31,259 nt of DNA from Opitutaceae bacterium (GCA_016711225.1 JADJTK010000043.1:1-31259); one strand, 5' to 3'. Counted from the first letter of the stretch, positions 18,246 through 26,504 are shown. Notes: generated by a model not told the origin, from the sequence alone. A program made the numbers and translations.

Positions 18246-19493
18246 TCACTCGAAGCGTAACGCCTCGATGGGGTCAAGCCGGGCGGCTTTGCGGGCCGGA
18301 TAATAACCGAAGACGATCCCGATGCCCGCGCAAAACACCAGGCCGATGACGATCCACAACAGGGGAATCGTCGCCTCTCCCGTCATGAACATGCCGAGCA
18401 AATTGCCTGCACCAACGCCGAGGATGATCCCAGCCACCCCGCCGAGCAGGGAGATGACGATCGCCTCGATCAAAAACTGCCGCAGGATTGCCCGACGCCG
18501 CGCACCGAGCGACTTGCGCACCCCGATCTCCTTCGTGCGCTCGGTCACGCTCACCAGCATGATGTTCATGATACCGACCCCAGCCGCCAACAGTGCGAAC
18601 AGACTGATCACGAACGCCCCCTGTTTGATCTTGTCGGTGGCGCTGTTGAACATCTCGATGAGCGAGTCGTTCGAGACGATGTCGAAATCGTTCGGATCCT
18701 CGGGGTCGAGCCCGCGTGCAAGCCTCATGGCGCCGATGGCGTGATTGAAGGTAGTGTCGAGGTCCGCCTGGCTGCGCGCCTGCACGCTGATCCCGATCGA
18801 GCGACCGGCCCGGCCGTAGACCGCCAGAAACCGCGTGATCGGCAGGACCACCAGATTGTCCTGGCTCTGGCCGAACATCGAGCCCTTCGCAGCGAACGTG
18901 CCAACCACAAGATACGTCTGCCCATCCATGCGGATACGCTTGAGCAGCGGATCCTCGCCCGGGAAGAGGCGCGCCACAAGATCGGCACCCAGGACACAGA
19001 CGGAACGCCCGTAGGTGGTATCCTCGCGGGTCAGGTTGCGCCCGCGATCGATCTGGAAATCCCGCACTGAGGTGAAGTGTTCATCGGTGCCGATGAGCGT
19101 GTTGTTCGGATTGGTCTTGCGATCAAGGTAGACGGCCTGCCGCCCCCCGCGGCGGATCATTAGACCGACAACCGCCTTGGTCTCCTCCATCAACTCCCGG
19201 AAACGCTCCGCCTGCTCTAGGCTCACATCGCGCCGGTTCGTGAAGCGGTTGTGCGGGCCGCCACCCATGACAGCCGGGTATTTTGAAATCACGAAGCTGT
19301 TGGCGCCGAGCACATTCAGGTTCGACTCGATGCTCTTCTGGATCGTGGCGATCACGGTCATCACCCCGATCACGGAAAAGACGCCGATCGCGATGCCCGA
19401 CATCGTCAGGAACGAGCGCAGCTTGTGGGCGCCGACAGCCGTCAGCGCCATGCGCACGATCTCGCTCAGGGGCATGCCGCCGGACTTATTCAT
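18246..19493 (-). CDS. MacB/FtsX-type ABC transporter permease (second permease)
   Basis: This 415-residue permease starts at ATG 19493 and overlaps the stop of the first permease by 8 bases, so the two are probably translationally coupled. It has the MacB layout: an N-terminal membrane helix (LRSFLTMSGIAIGVFSVIGV), a large periplasmic domain of the MacB_PCD type (about residues 45-270), and three C-terminal helices of the FtsX domain (for example ALLAAGVGIMNIMLVSVTER, then TKEIGVRKSLGARR). The end YYPARKAARLDPIEALRFE is the family signature. With the first permease, the ATPase and the adaptor it should form a tripartite export pump or lipoprotein/peptide exporter in the inner membrane. The two permeases could form a heterodimer. 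Confidence 0.9.
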   Translation of the reverse strand: MNKSGGMPLSEIVRMALTAVGAHKLRSFLTMSGIAIGVFSVIGVMTVIATIQKSIESNLNVLGANSFVISKYPAVMGGGPHNRFTNRRDVSLEQAERFRELMEETKAVVGLMIRRGGRQAVYLDRKTNPNNTLIGTDEHFTSVRDFQIDRGRNLTREDTTYGRSVCVLGADLVARLFPGEDPLLKRIRMDGQTYLVVGTFAAKGSMFGQSQDNLVVLPITRFLAVYGRAGRSIGISVQARSQADLDTTFNHAIGAMRLARGLDPEDPNDFDIVSNDSLIEMFNSATDKIKQGAFVISLFALLAAGVGIMNIMLVSVTERTKEIGVRKSLGARRRAILRQFLIEAIVISLLGGVAGIILGVGAGNLLGMFMTGEATIPLLWIVIGLVFCAGIGIVFGYYPARKAARLDPIEALRFE

Positions 19494-20736
19494 AACGCAG
19501 TGCCTCCACAGGATCGAGACGGCTCGCCGACCACGCCGGGGCGAAGCCGGAGAGCACCCCCACCACCACCGCAGTGCCCATCGCAAACAGCATTAGCAAC
19601 GGGGAGAAGGTCACCGGCAGCGTCGGGGCGCCGATTTTCACCAGACCGGTGAGCAGCAGTGTAAACGCCAGCCCTACCCCCCCTCCCGCCAACGAAATCG
19701 AGGCCGCCTCAACGAGGAACTGCAGCAGGATCGTGCGTCGCCGGGCGCCGAGGGCCTTGCGCGTGCCGATCTCGCGGGTGCGCTCCTTCACGCTCACGTA
19801 GGTGATGTTCATGATGCCGATCGCGCCGACAAAGAGTGCCAGCCCGGTGATCCCGAGCCCGGCGATCGCGAGGCCGTTGCGGATCGGGTCGAGCTGCTTC
19901 TTAATGCTGTCCTGGGTGTTGACCTCGAAATCCTCGGGGCGCTCGGGCGGCACCTGCCGGATCCGCCGCATCAACCCGACCAGCTCCCAACGCGCGTCCT
20001 CCGCGCGGGTCAGGTCGATCTGCACACGGATCTCGGCGCCCTCGGTATGGCGGGTGAAGAGCCGGCGCATTGCCGGCAAGGGGATCGAAACGTTGGCATC
20101 CCAGCTCCACATACCGAGGAACGACCCCTGCCGCTCCATCACGCCGACCACGGCGAAATTCTGCCCCTGGATGCGCACCTCCTGTCCCAGCGGGGATTGG
20201 TTGGGAAACAGCGCCGTGGCGACGTCGAAACCCAGCACAACCACATTCCGACCGGCCCGCGACTCCGCCTCGTTGAAAAAGCGGCCGTCCTTCACCCCCG
20301 CCTTCGATATGCGGGGCAGATCAGAGGTCGTGCCGAGCGTGTAGATGCCGTTCAACGAGTAGTCGCCGCGATAGATCTTGGTGAAGACCGAGTCGGCCGG
20401 CACGGCCAGCTTCAGCGCCGTGCCCGGCGTGCGCGCGATGTACTCGTTGACTTGGTCGGCGTATTCGGTGCGGATCTTTTGCCGGTTGCGGAAGTTCCAC
20501 CAGTCCTCGACATCGCGCCACGGCCATTTGGTGACATAGAGAATGTCGTCGCCGATAATGGCCAGGCTGTTGTTGACGCCCTTGTCGATGCCGCCGATGG
20601 CGGTGCCCATGAGGGTGACGGCGACAATGCCGATGATCACCCCCAGCGCGGTGAGGAAGGAGCGCGTGCGGTTGGCCCGGATCTGCTGGGCAGCGATCCG
20701 GATGGACTCGACCAATTCAAAGACCAGGCGCTTCAC
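19486..20736 (-). CDS. MacB/FtsX-type ABC transporter permease (first permease)
   Basis: This 416-residue protein has an N-terminal membrane helix (RSFLTALGVIIGIVAVTLMG), a periplasmic MacB-type domain, the FtsX core (GLALFVGAIGIMNITYVSVK, then ERTREIGTRKALGARRRT) and the closing signature GFAPAWSASRLDPVEALRYE. The EIGTRKALGA loop is the coupling segment that contacts the ATPase. It is separated from the upstream ATPase gene by 416 bases of repeat-rich DNA, unusual for an operon, but is tightly linked to the second permease, whose ATG overlaps its stop. In E. coli MacB the permease and ATPase are one protein; here they are separate and the permease is duplicated. The substrate cannot be deduced. 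Confidence 0.9.
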   Translation of the reverse strand: MKRLVFELVESIRIAAQQIRANRTRSFLTALGVIIGIVAVTLMGTAIGGIDKGVNNSLAIIGDDILYVTKWPWRDVEDWWNFRNRQKIRTEYADQVNEYIARTPGTALKLAVPADSVFTKIYRGDYSLNGIYTLGTTSDLPRISKAGVKDGRFFNEAESRAGRNVVVLGFDVATALFPNQSPLGQEVRIQGQNFAVVGVMERQGSFLGMWSWDANVSIPLPAMRRLFTRHTEGAEIRVQIDLTRAEDARWELVGLMRRIRQVPPERPEDFEVNTQDSIKKQLDPIRNGLAIAGLGITGLALFVGAIGIMNITYVSVKERTREIGTRKALGARRRTILLQFLVEAASISLAGGGVGLAFTLLLTGLVKIGAPTLPVTFSPLLMLFAMGTAVVVGVLSGFAPAWSASRLDPVEALRYE

Positions 20737-21152
20737 GACGATTGCAGATTACGGATTTCGGATTGCGGATTAGCAGAGGGGAATCGGGAGGTAGGGACGT
20801 TTCTCCGAAACGTCCGTCCTGTGCTCAGATCAACGGCGGACCGGTGTCGCGGCGGTTTCGGAGAAACCGCCCTACCCTCGACCTCAAACTCGCCAACGAT
20901 CCGGCGCCGAGTGATGGGGCGGGCTTTACGCCCGCCATCGTGGCTCGTGTCGAACTGGCGGGCGTAAAGCCCGCCCCACCCAAAGGAACAAACCTTCACG
21001 CTTCCATGGTTCCGGCTGCGCTCAATCTCCGTCGCCCGAGCCGGCCCAAGCACCCGTCGAATCGGCAACGCGAACACCTCGGTCCCGTCGTTGAATTCGG
21101 TCTCGTTCATGGTGGCTAGTCCAATCGAAAATCGGCAATCCAAAATCGAAAA
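20737..21152. repeat. REP/BIME-like repeat block inside the ABC operon
   Basis: This 416-base gap holds several repeats and no supported gene. Two related hairpins are in opposite orientation: GGACGTTT-CTCCG-AAACGTCC (20795-20815) and GCGGTTT-CGGAG-AAACCGC (about 20852-20870). A perfect 21-bp inverted repeat (20916-20936 and 20957-20977, 20-base loop) follows, each arm itself a small hairpin. The edges carry GATT-rich wording, GATTGCAGATTACGGATTTC near 20750 and the inverse type (AATCGAAAATCGGCAATCC) near 21124. The arrangement resembles a bacterial interspersed mosaic element. Confidence 0.75.
20916..20977. repeat. Large inverted repeat (REP family A, copy 1)
   Basis: Perfect 21-base arms flank a 20-base loop. 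The arms read GGGGCGGGCTTTACGCCCGC type, each containing GGCGGGC-TTTAC-GCCCGCC. A second copy with the same arm and loop lengths lies at 25747-25814. Transcribed RNA would form a strong cruciform-like structure. Confidence 0.85.
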
Positions 21153-21896
21153 TCACGCGCCCGCGGCGCGATCGCTTTCCACCACGCCGTCGCGCAAGCG
21201 CACGATTCGGCGTGCGTGACGGGCGATGTCCTCCTCGTGGGTGACGAGGATGATCGTATTGCCACGTTCGTAGAGGACCTCAAGCAAGGCCATGATCTCG
21301 TCGCCGGTTTTTGAGTCCAGATTTCCTGTCGGCTCGTCGGCGAGAATGATCGAGGGATTGTTCACCAGCGCGCGGGCGATGGCCACGCGCTGACGCTGGC
21401 CGCCGGAGAGCTCGTTGGGCTTGTGGTGCATGCGGTCGCCCAGACCAACCGCACGCAGCGAATTCTCCGCGCGCTCGCGGCGTAACGAGGTCGGCACTCC
21501 GGCGTAGATCAACGGAAGCTCAACGTTGCGCAGCGCATCGCTGCGCGGGAGCAGGTTGAAGGTCTGGAAGACGAAGCCGATCTCGCGGTTGCGGATGTCG
21601 GCCAGTTCGTCGTCCACCATTTGAGCGACGTTGCCACCGTTGAAGAAGTAGTCGCCGGCGGTCGGCGTATCCAGGCAGCCAACCATGTTCATCATTGTCG
21701 ACTTGCCACTGCCGGAAGGCCCCATGATCGCGAGGTATTCGTTGCGATGGATCTTGAGGTCCACCCCGCGCAGCGCGTGGATGACCTGGTCTCCCATCTT
21801 GTAGATCTTGGTGATGCCGCGGATGTCGATAACCAGCGGACCGGGAGGCCGGAGCGGGCGGGCTGCCGCCACAGGTTGAGGAACGATAGAACTCAT
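21153..21896 (-). CDS. MacB/LolD-type ABC transporter ATP-binding protein
   Basis: This 247-residue protein has all ABC ATPase motifs: Walker A GPSGSGKST (59-67), Q-loop at Gln111 (FVFQTFNLLPR), signature LSGGQRQR (163-170), Walker B ILADEPTGNLD (184-194) with catalytic Glu188, and the switch His220 in LVTHEED. The GNLDSKTGDE wording is typical of the MacB/LolD/FtsE subfamily. It would power the two downstream permeases from the cytoplasmic face. The gene starts 13 bases after the adaptor stop, so they are one transcript. It carries a Pro/Ala-rich N-terminal extension of about 20 residues before the usual start of the domain. Confidence 0.93.
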   Translation of the reverse strand: MSSIVPQPVAAARPLRPPGPLVIDIRGITKIYKMGDQVIHALRGVDLKIHRNEYLAIMGPSGSGKSTMMNMVGCLDTPTAGDYFFNGGNVAQMVDDELADIRNREIGFVFQTFNLLPRSDALRNVELPLIYAGVPTSLRRERAENSLRAVGLGDRMHHKPNELSGGQRQRVAIARALVNNPSIILADEPTGNLDSKTGDEIMALLEVLYERGNTIILVTHEEDIARHARRIVRLRDGVVESDRAAGA

Positions 21897-21909
21897 GCTC
21901 GGGCCGGGC

Positions 21910-23385
21910 TCAGGGCTTCTTCATCTCGGTCTTGGACTCCGGCTTGGCGGCCCCGGTCTTCACCTCGGACGGCTTCGCCTCCGGCTTCTTCTCGTCGGCC
22001 TTCGCCTCCGTTTTCTTCGCGTCGGCTTTGCCGTCCTTCTTCGCAGGCTGAATTGTGATTTTGGTGGCGTCCTTCAACTCCTGGGTGACGGCGCGATACG
22101 GACCAGTGACGACCTCCTCGCCTTCCTTGAGCCCGGAAACGATCTCGGTATGGGTGTTGTCCATCAAACCGGTGGTGACCTTGCGCATCTCGGCCTTGCC
22201 GGCGACGCGCACAAACACGATGCGCTGCAGATTCTCCCGGTCGAGGCGCTCCTGCTCGCGGCGCTGGGCGTCGTTGACGGCGGTGGCCGCGCCGCCGCTC
22301 TGCTTCTGAGCGGCCTCGGCGGTCCGCTGGGTCCGCACCTCCTCGGTCGTCTTGTTGTCGTCCTTGGTCCGGACAGCCACACACTGGCTGGGCACCGCCA
22401 CGACATCGGTGACGACCTGGGTCTCAATATCGGCGGTAGCGCTCATGCCGGGACGCAGGCGCACGCCCGGCTCGTTCACACTGATGCGCACCTCGAAGTT
22501 GGTAACCTCGTCGGCGGAGCCCTGTCCAGCGGTGCGGGCGGTGTTGGCGATCTCACGGACGCTGCCGCGGAACTCGCGTCCCTGAAAGGCGTCGATGCGC
22601 ACCCGGGCGGTATCAGCGATCTTCACGTTGATGACGTCGTTCTCGTTCACGTTGACCCGCACCTCCATCTTCTCGAGATCGGCCACGCGCATGATCTCGG
22701 TGCCGGAGAACTGGCCGGTGGCCACGACCCGCTCGCCGAGTTTGCTGTTGAGGATACTGATCGTGCCGTCGCGCGGGGCGAGAATGGTGGTCTTGGAAAG
22801 CTGGTCCTCCGCCTGCCGCAAGGCGCTCTCGGAGCGCAGGAGGTTGGCATGGGAACTCGCGAGATTGGCCCGGGCGACGCGAACCGCCGAACGCGCGGAA
22901 TTGAAGTCGGTCTCGGAAACCAGGCCGCGGAGCCGCAAGGTATCGACCTGGTTAAAGTCGAGCTCGGCCTTCTCGGCTTGTGCCTCGCTCTGGAGGACGG
23001 TGGCTTTCGCCGAAGCCACCAGCGCTTGTTGCTGCTCGACTTGAGCCTGGTAGTAGTCGGGTTTGATCCGGGCAAGCAGGTCGCCCTGCTTGACCATCTG
23101 CCCTTCGACCACGGGCAGCTCGATGATCTCGCCGGCCACTTCGCCCGAGATCTTCACCTCCACTTCGGGCTGGATGCGCCCGGTGGCAGAGACCAACTGC
23201 GTGATCGTCTTGATGACAGCCTTCTCGGTGGTGACGCTGATCGCGCGATCGCCGCGGCTTTTCATGGCGGCGCCGACGCAGAGAGCGACAAAGAGGAGGC
23301 TGCCTCCAAGGATCCAATAGAGCTTCTTGCGGCTCTTCTTCGGTTTCGCCGTGGGTGGACGGAGCGGAGAATCGGGTTGGGCCAT
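21910..23385 (-). CDS. MacA/HlyD-type periplasmic adaptor subunit
   Basis: This 491-residue membrane-fusion protein is the first gene of the export operon. A basic N-terminus is followed by one membrane anchor (LYWILGGSLLFVALCVGAA, 22-40). The lipoyl/barrel-sandwich halves are SATGRIQPEVEVKISGEVAG and APRDGTISILNSKLGERV, on either side of an alpha-helical hairpin (about 105-185, Gln/Ala/Glu-rich). Beta-barrel and membrane-proximal domains follow (RLRPGMSATADIETQVVTDV, then GLKEGEEVVTGPYRAVTQEL). The Lys/Ala/Glu/Pro-rich tail (about 445-491) is low complexity. It should link the permease complex to a TolC-like outer-membrane channel, which is not in the window. An insertion of about 45 polar residues (QRTAEAAQKQSGG, DAQRREQERLDRENLQ) near 365-400 is unusual for MacA. 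Confidence 0.9.
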   Translation of the reverse strand: MAQPDSPLRPPTAKPKKSRKKLYWILGGSLLFVALCVGAAMKSRGDRAISVTTEKAVIKTITQLVSATGRIQPEVEVKISGEVAGEIIELPVVEGQMVKQGDLLARIKPDYYQAQVEQQQALVASAKATVLQSEAQAEKAELDFNQVDTLRLRGLVSETDFNSARSAVRVARANLASSHANLLRSESALRQAEDQLSKTTILAPRDGTISILNSKLGERVVATGQFSGTEIMRVADLEKMEVRVNVNENDVINVKIADTARVRIDAFQGREFRGSVREIANTARTAGQGSADEVTNFEVRISVNEPGVRLRPGMSATADIETQVVTDVVAVPSQCVAVRTKDDNKTTEEVRTQRTAEAAQKQSGGAATAVNDAQRREQERLDRENLQRIVFVRVAGKAEMRKVTTGLMDNTHTEIVSGLKEGEEVVTGPYRAVTQELKDATKITIQPAKKDGKADAKKTEAKADEKKPEAKPSEVKTGAAKPESKTEMKKP

Positions 23386-23511
23386 GGTGGTACGTTTTGT
23401 TGATCAATGCCGGCGACCGCGGGCGGTGTCAAAGGCGCTGGCGCTCGACGGTTGCGGGCCGTGACAACCGGTGCTCGGCAGGGACGAGCGGCTGACCGGA
23501 GGCGGTGCAAC

Positions 23512-23543
23512 AAAAAGCCGGGCACTCGAACAAGTGCCCGGCT
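23512..23543 (-). terminator. Rho-independent terminator of the SlyD-like gene
   Basis: On the minus strand an 11-base perfect stem (AGCCGGGCACT / AGTGCCCGGCT, 6-base loop) is followed by five T. It lies about 120 bases after the stop of the SlyD-like gene and ahead of the adaptor gene, so it should separate the two minus-strand units. Confidence 0.88.
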
Positions 23544-23664
23544 GGGAAAACGCGATTGCTCTGGCGATGGTGGCGCGGCCGTCGCACGCGCCATTCGACC
23601 TCTTGTTATGATGGCGACAAACCCGCCACCACCGTGAAAAAACCTCGTTGCTGCGGCCAGCCGC

Positions 23665-24354
23665 TCAGTGCTTGCCGCCACAACCACAGCCACCTTGGCC
23701 GTGCTCGTGACCACCGCCGCAGCAGCCTTCACCCTCAGCCTTGTGGTCATGGCCGTGCTCGTGACCACCGCCGCAGCAGCCTTCACCCTCAGCCTTGTGC
23801 CCGTGGTCATGCCCGCCACCGCAGCAGCCTTCACCGTCGTGCTTATGACCGTGCTCGTGACCGTGATGGTGCCCGTGGCCCTCGTGATGATGATGCTCGC
23901 CGTGGGCGTGCACATGACCGTGACCAATCTCGTCCTCGCGAGCAGCGCGAATGTTGAGGACCTCGACGTCGAAAATCAGATCCTGGTCGGCGAGCGGATG
24001 ATTGCCGTCGAGCAACACCTCGTCGCCCTCGATGGCGGCGACGGTGACGATCGAGGAGTGGCGGTCGCCATCGGTCTGGAACATGTCGCCGATGTTGATC
24101 TTCTCGACCGGCAGCTTGCTGCGCGCCACGCGGCGCACGAGCTCAGGGTCGCGTTTGCCGTAGGCCTTCTCGGCGGCGACCATGATCACGCGCTTGGTGC
24201 CCACCGGCAGGCCGGTGAGCGCCTCCTCGAGGCCGTCGATGATCTGCCCCACTCCCTCAAGATACTGGATCGGCTCGCCGCCGATGGAGGAATCGAGGAG
24301 CTCTCCCTGGTGGTTGCGCAGCGTGTAATGGAACGAAACGACGGAGCGGGACAT
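23665..24354 (-). CDS. slyD: SlyD-like FKBP-type peptidyl-prolyl cis-trans isomerase with His/Cys-rich metal-binding tail
   Basis: This 229-residue cytoplasmic folding helper starts at ATG 24354 (MSRSVVSFHYTLRN); the frame is open 60 bases further up without family similarity. FKBP core segments are residues 1-68 (GELLDSS, QIIDGLEEALTGLPVGTKR) and 117-137 (GNHPLADQDLIFDVEVLNIR), flanking the insert-in-flap chaperone domain (about 69-116), the SlyD architecture. From about 144 the tail is almost entirely His, Gly and Cys, with HEHGH-type runs and three EGEGCCGGGH units, the coding counterpart of a 54-bp tandem repeat. SlyD tails bind nickel, zinc or copper; this one is longer and more regular than in E. 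coli. A terminator lies downstream at 23512-23543. Confidence 0.9.
   Translation of the reverse strand: MSRSVVSFHYTLRNHQGELLDSSIGGEPIQYLEGVGQIIDGLEEALTGLPVGTKRVIMVAAEKAYGKRDPELVRRVARSKLPVEKINIGDMFQTDGDRHSSIVTVAAIEGDEVLLDGNHPLADQDLIFDVEVLNIRAAREDEIGHGHVHAHGEHHHHEGHGHHHGHEHGHKHDGEGCCGGGHDHGHKAEGEGCCGGGHEHGHDHKAEGEGCCGGGHEHGQGGCGCGGKH
23698..23840 (+). repeat. 54-bp tandem repeat coding the metal-binding tail
   Basis: Units start GCCGTGCTCGTGACCACC at 23698 and 23752; a third, shorter and diverged unit runs to about 23840. In the protein they give repeated EGEGCCGGGHEHGHDHKA blocks. Expansion keeps the frame because 54 is divisible by three, so the number of Cys-Cys/His units can vary without disrupting the gene. 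Confidence 0.75.
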
Positions 24355-24548
24355 GGTGATGGCCGGGGCGCCCCGCGGAGCCGAGCGACATGCCCGGGTT
24401 TCTGGAGGCCGCACCTGCGGAGGGGCCGAAAGTCAGCGCCCCCGCGCGGCGGGCGCAAGCCCGATGTCGGCCGCAAAGAACGCAATCAGCGGAATGCGCA
24501 GCGCGCCGCCCCAGCAGAGCCACGGCTACTTCGCCGCAATCTCCCCGC

Positions 24549-25712
24549 TCACAGCGCCGCTTCGAGCGCGCTGGTAAGTTCGGCGACGGTGAGCGGCAGC
24601 GGGTTGCCCTTCATGCTGCTCGCCGCCGCGGCCTTCTCGACGATCAACGCCACATCGGCCGCCCTCACCCCCCAGGCTCCAAGCGGAGGGATCGCCAGGC
24701 TGCGGCAAAGCGCGGCACAGCACACGGCCGCCTCATCGGCGCCCGCCGCCGGATCGCCGGTGAGCCAGCGCGCCACCTCGGCCATCCGCCCAAGCGCCGG
24801 ATGTTGCGGCGCCCGCGCTCGCAACGCCGCCAGATTCGCCCGCAACACCGGAGCCAACAGCGCCGCGCAAACCGCGCCGTGCGGCGCGGGATACAGTCCA
24901 CCGATCGGCGCCGCAAACCCATGCACCGCGCCCAGGCCGGCGTTCGCCAAGGCCATGCCGCTGTACAGCGCGCCCAGCGCCAGGTCGCTGCGCGCCGCCA
25001 AATCGCCGGGCTCGCGCACCGCCCGCGGCAACGCCCGCGCCACCCTCCGGATCCCGTCGCGGCAAAGCGCGTCCGTCACCGGATTAGCGCGACACGAAAG
25101 GTACGGCTCGATCAACTGCGTGAGCGCATCCAGGCCGGTGGCCGCCGTCTCCGCCGCCGGCAGGCCCAACGCAAGCTCCGGGTCTACCAGCGCGAGCCGC
25201 GGCAGCATCGCCGCGCTGCGCAGGCTCACTTTCACCCGCGAGGCAGGCACGGAGAGCACCGCATTGCGCGTCACTTCGGCCCCGGTACCGGCCGTCGTGG
25301 GCACCGCGACAAAGGGCAGCGGATCCGTGGACAACGCCCTCCCTCGCCCAACGACCTCGAGATAATCGAGCGCCTCGCCCGGGTTGGTCGCGAGCGCGGC
25401 AATAGCCTTGGCGGCATCGATCGCGCTCCCGCCGCCCACCGCGACAACCACCGTGCTGCCGGCGGCGCGCGCCTGTCGGACCCCGGCCTCGACCAGGGCC
25501 ACCGTGGGCTCGCCAGTTACGCCAAACACTTCAACCGCCTCGACTACGCTCTCCAGTGCCGTCAGCACTTCGGCCTGGCGCCGCGGATTCGACCCACCCA
25601 CAAAAAACACCCGCCGGCCCAGTGCCGCGACCAACGCCGGCAGGTCGGCCCGGGTACCGGCGCCAAAAAGGATGCGCTGAGCCGTGGCAAATTCGAAACG
25701 GGCGGACAACAC
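24549..25712 (-). CDS. Iron-containing (group III) alcohol dehydrogenase / maleylacetate reductase-like
   Basis: Similarity begins at ARFEFATAQRILFGAG, so I chose GTG 25712, giving 387 residues, the normal family length. The frame is open to 25937, but that stretch translates the REP hairpin and has no family similarity. The NAD(P)-binding motif is AVGGGSAIDAAK (91-102), followed by VAVPTTAGTGAEVTRNAVLS. Metal-binding positions fit Asp195 (GLDALTQLIEPYL), His264 (VHGFAAPIGG) and His278 (PAPHGAV); the second ligand, His in lactaldehyde reductases, is Gln199 here, a variant seen in part of the family. The reaction should be reduction of a carbonyl or oxidation of an alcohol with NAD(P)H. The next gene upstream is an ABM-type monooxygenase, a pairing that suggests aromatic or small-carbonyl metabolism. 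Confidence 0.85.
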   Translation of the reverse strand: MLSARFEFATAQRILFGAGTRADLPALVAALGRRVFFVGGSNPRRQAEVLTALESVVEAVEVFGVTGEPTVALVEAGVRQARAAGSTVVVAVGGGSAIDAAKAIAALATNPGEALDYLEVVGRGRALSTDPLPFVAVPTTAGTGAEVTRNAVLSVPASRVKVSLRSAAMLPRLALVDPELALGLPAAETAATGLDALTQLIEPYLSCRANPVTDALCRDGIRRVARALPRAVREPGDLAARSDLALGALYSGMALANAGLGAVHGFAAPIGGLYPAPHGAVCAALLAPVLRANLAALRARAPQHPALGRMAEVARWLTGDPAAGADEAAVCCAALCRSLAIPPLGAWGVRAADVALIVEKAAAASSMKGNPLPLTVAELTSALEAAL

Positions 25713-25746
25713 AGGGGTGCGGATCCGTTCCGGAAGGCTTCCGCCC

Positions 25747-25814
25747 GGTGGGGCGGGCTTTACGCCCGACATCGTGTCACCTCCCAAACTGGCGGGCATA
25801 AAGCCCGCCCCACC
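25747..25814. repeat. Large inverted repeat (REP family A, copy 2)
   Basis: Arms 25747-25770 and 25791-25814 (24 bases, two mismatches) enclose a 20-base loop starting ATCGTG and ending AAACT, as in copy 1 at 20916-20977. It lies between the ABM monooxygenase stop and the dehydrogenase start, 35 bases upstream of the chosen GTG. Read as protein it gives the repeat-derived GGAGFMPASLGG wording. Confidence 0.85.
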
Positions 25815-25908
25815 ACTAAGCAGACAACCCGCAGAGCCGTCCACTCCAGCATCCCGAGCCGGAAACGCATCCGCCCCGGGCAACGCGCCGTTCCCCTGCG
25901 CCATGGAC

Positions 25909-26214
25909 TCACCAGCCGGCATCGTCGGGAAACACATTGCCCAATTTCACACTGGTACGGGGCGCAGCCATCATCGGGGCGACCGCATCGCGCCAGGTGG
26001 CATAGTGCGTCGTCTCCTTGTGCTGCGCCGGCGCAGCGGCGTTGCGATAGACCTCGACCAGGATGAAGCGCGCCGGATCGTCGGCCTGCTGGCATACGTC
26101 GAACCGGGCAATGCCAGGCTCCTGCACACTGGCGCTGGCATTGGCGAGCGAGGCGGTGCGAAAGGCGTCGATGAAATCGGGCTTCACCTGCACGTGGACA
26201 TGGACGATGAGCAT
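25909..26214 (-). CDS. ABM-fold (antibiotic biosynthesis monooxygenase / LsrG-like) small protein
   Basis: This 101-residue protein has the ferredoxin-like ABM fold: MLIVHVHVQVKPDFIDAFRT, SVQEPGIARFDVCQQADDPA, RFILVEVYRNAAAPAQHKET, THYATWRDAVAPMMAAPR. The EPG..RFD and FILVEVY...A...H..T.HY..W segments are typical of cofactor-free quinol monooxygenases and the LsrG isomerase group. Function in the family ranges from quinol oxidation to autoinducer-2 breakdown, so the precise reaction is open. It is on the same strand as the iron-type dehydrogenase, about 197 bases upstream of it with the REP hairpin between, and divergent from the kinase gene. Confidence 0.85.
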   Translation of the reverse strand: MLIVHVHVQVKPDFIDAFRTASLANASASVQEPGIARFDVCQQADDPARFILVEVYRNAAAPAQHKETTHYATWRDAVAPMMAAPRTSVKLGNVFPDDAGW

Positions 26215-26504
26215 GGCGGTTTGGGACGGTGGGAACTCACGCAGCGGCCCAACCCTTGATGGTGGTCGCGATTAAGCTCAGTCGCGTCTGCCCAAGTAGC
26301 GGGCGACGCGGACCACCTTGCTCAGCCTGTTGCGCAAAGTTCAACAGGGACGACGTTGACGCCCCTCTCGGCCGGGCGGCAAGGCGCTTTCCCGCTCGCC
26401 GAAGCCACAAGCGAGGAAAAACACCCGGATTTGGGCCATCCGGTACGGATTCCCCCTTGAGGAAACGCCCTTTGTGCCGAGTAAAACGTGTCGTCCGTCC
26501 TCTC
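26215..26504. promoter_or_regulatory. Divergent intergenic region between the monooxygenase and the hybrid kinase
   Basis: These 290 bases separate divergent starts. The kinase frame is open upstream to 26229, but the extra residues are basic and unlike any sensor domain. No operator or RNA element stands out. Confidence 0.3.

Noticed and set aside
21895..23403. 502-codon plus-strand open frame opposite the MacA-like adaptor
   Set aside because: It is a Leu/Gly/His-rich shadow of the coding strand, which has adaptor domains, operon spacing and a membrane anchor.
23668..25365. 565-codon plus-strand open frame across the SlyD-like and dehydrogenase genes
   Set aside because: It spans two well-supported minus-strand genes and their intergenic gap, with low-complexity Ala/Arg composition and no motif.
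25713..25937. N-terminal extension of the dehydrogenase from 25937
   Set aside because: The added 75 codons are largely translated REP hairpin and overlap the end of the monooxygenase gene; family similarity starts near 25703.
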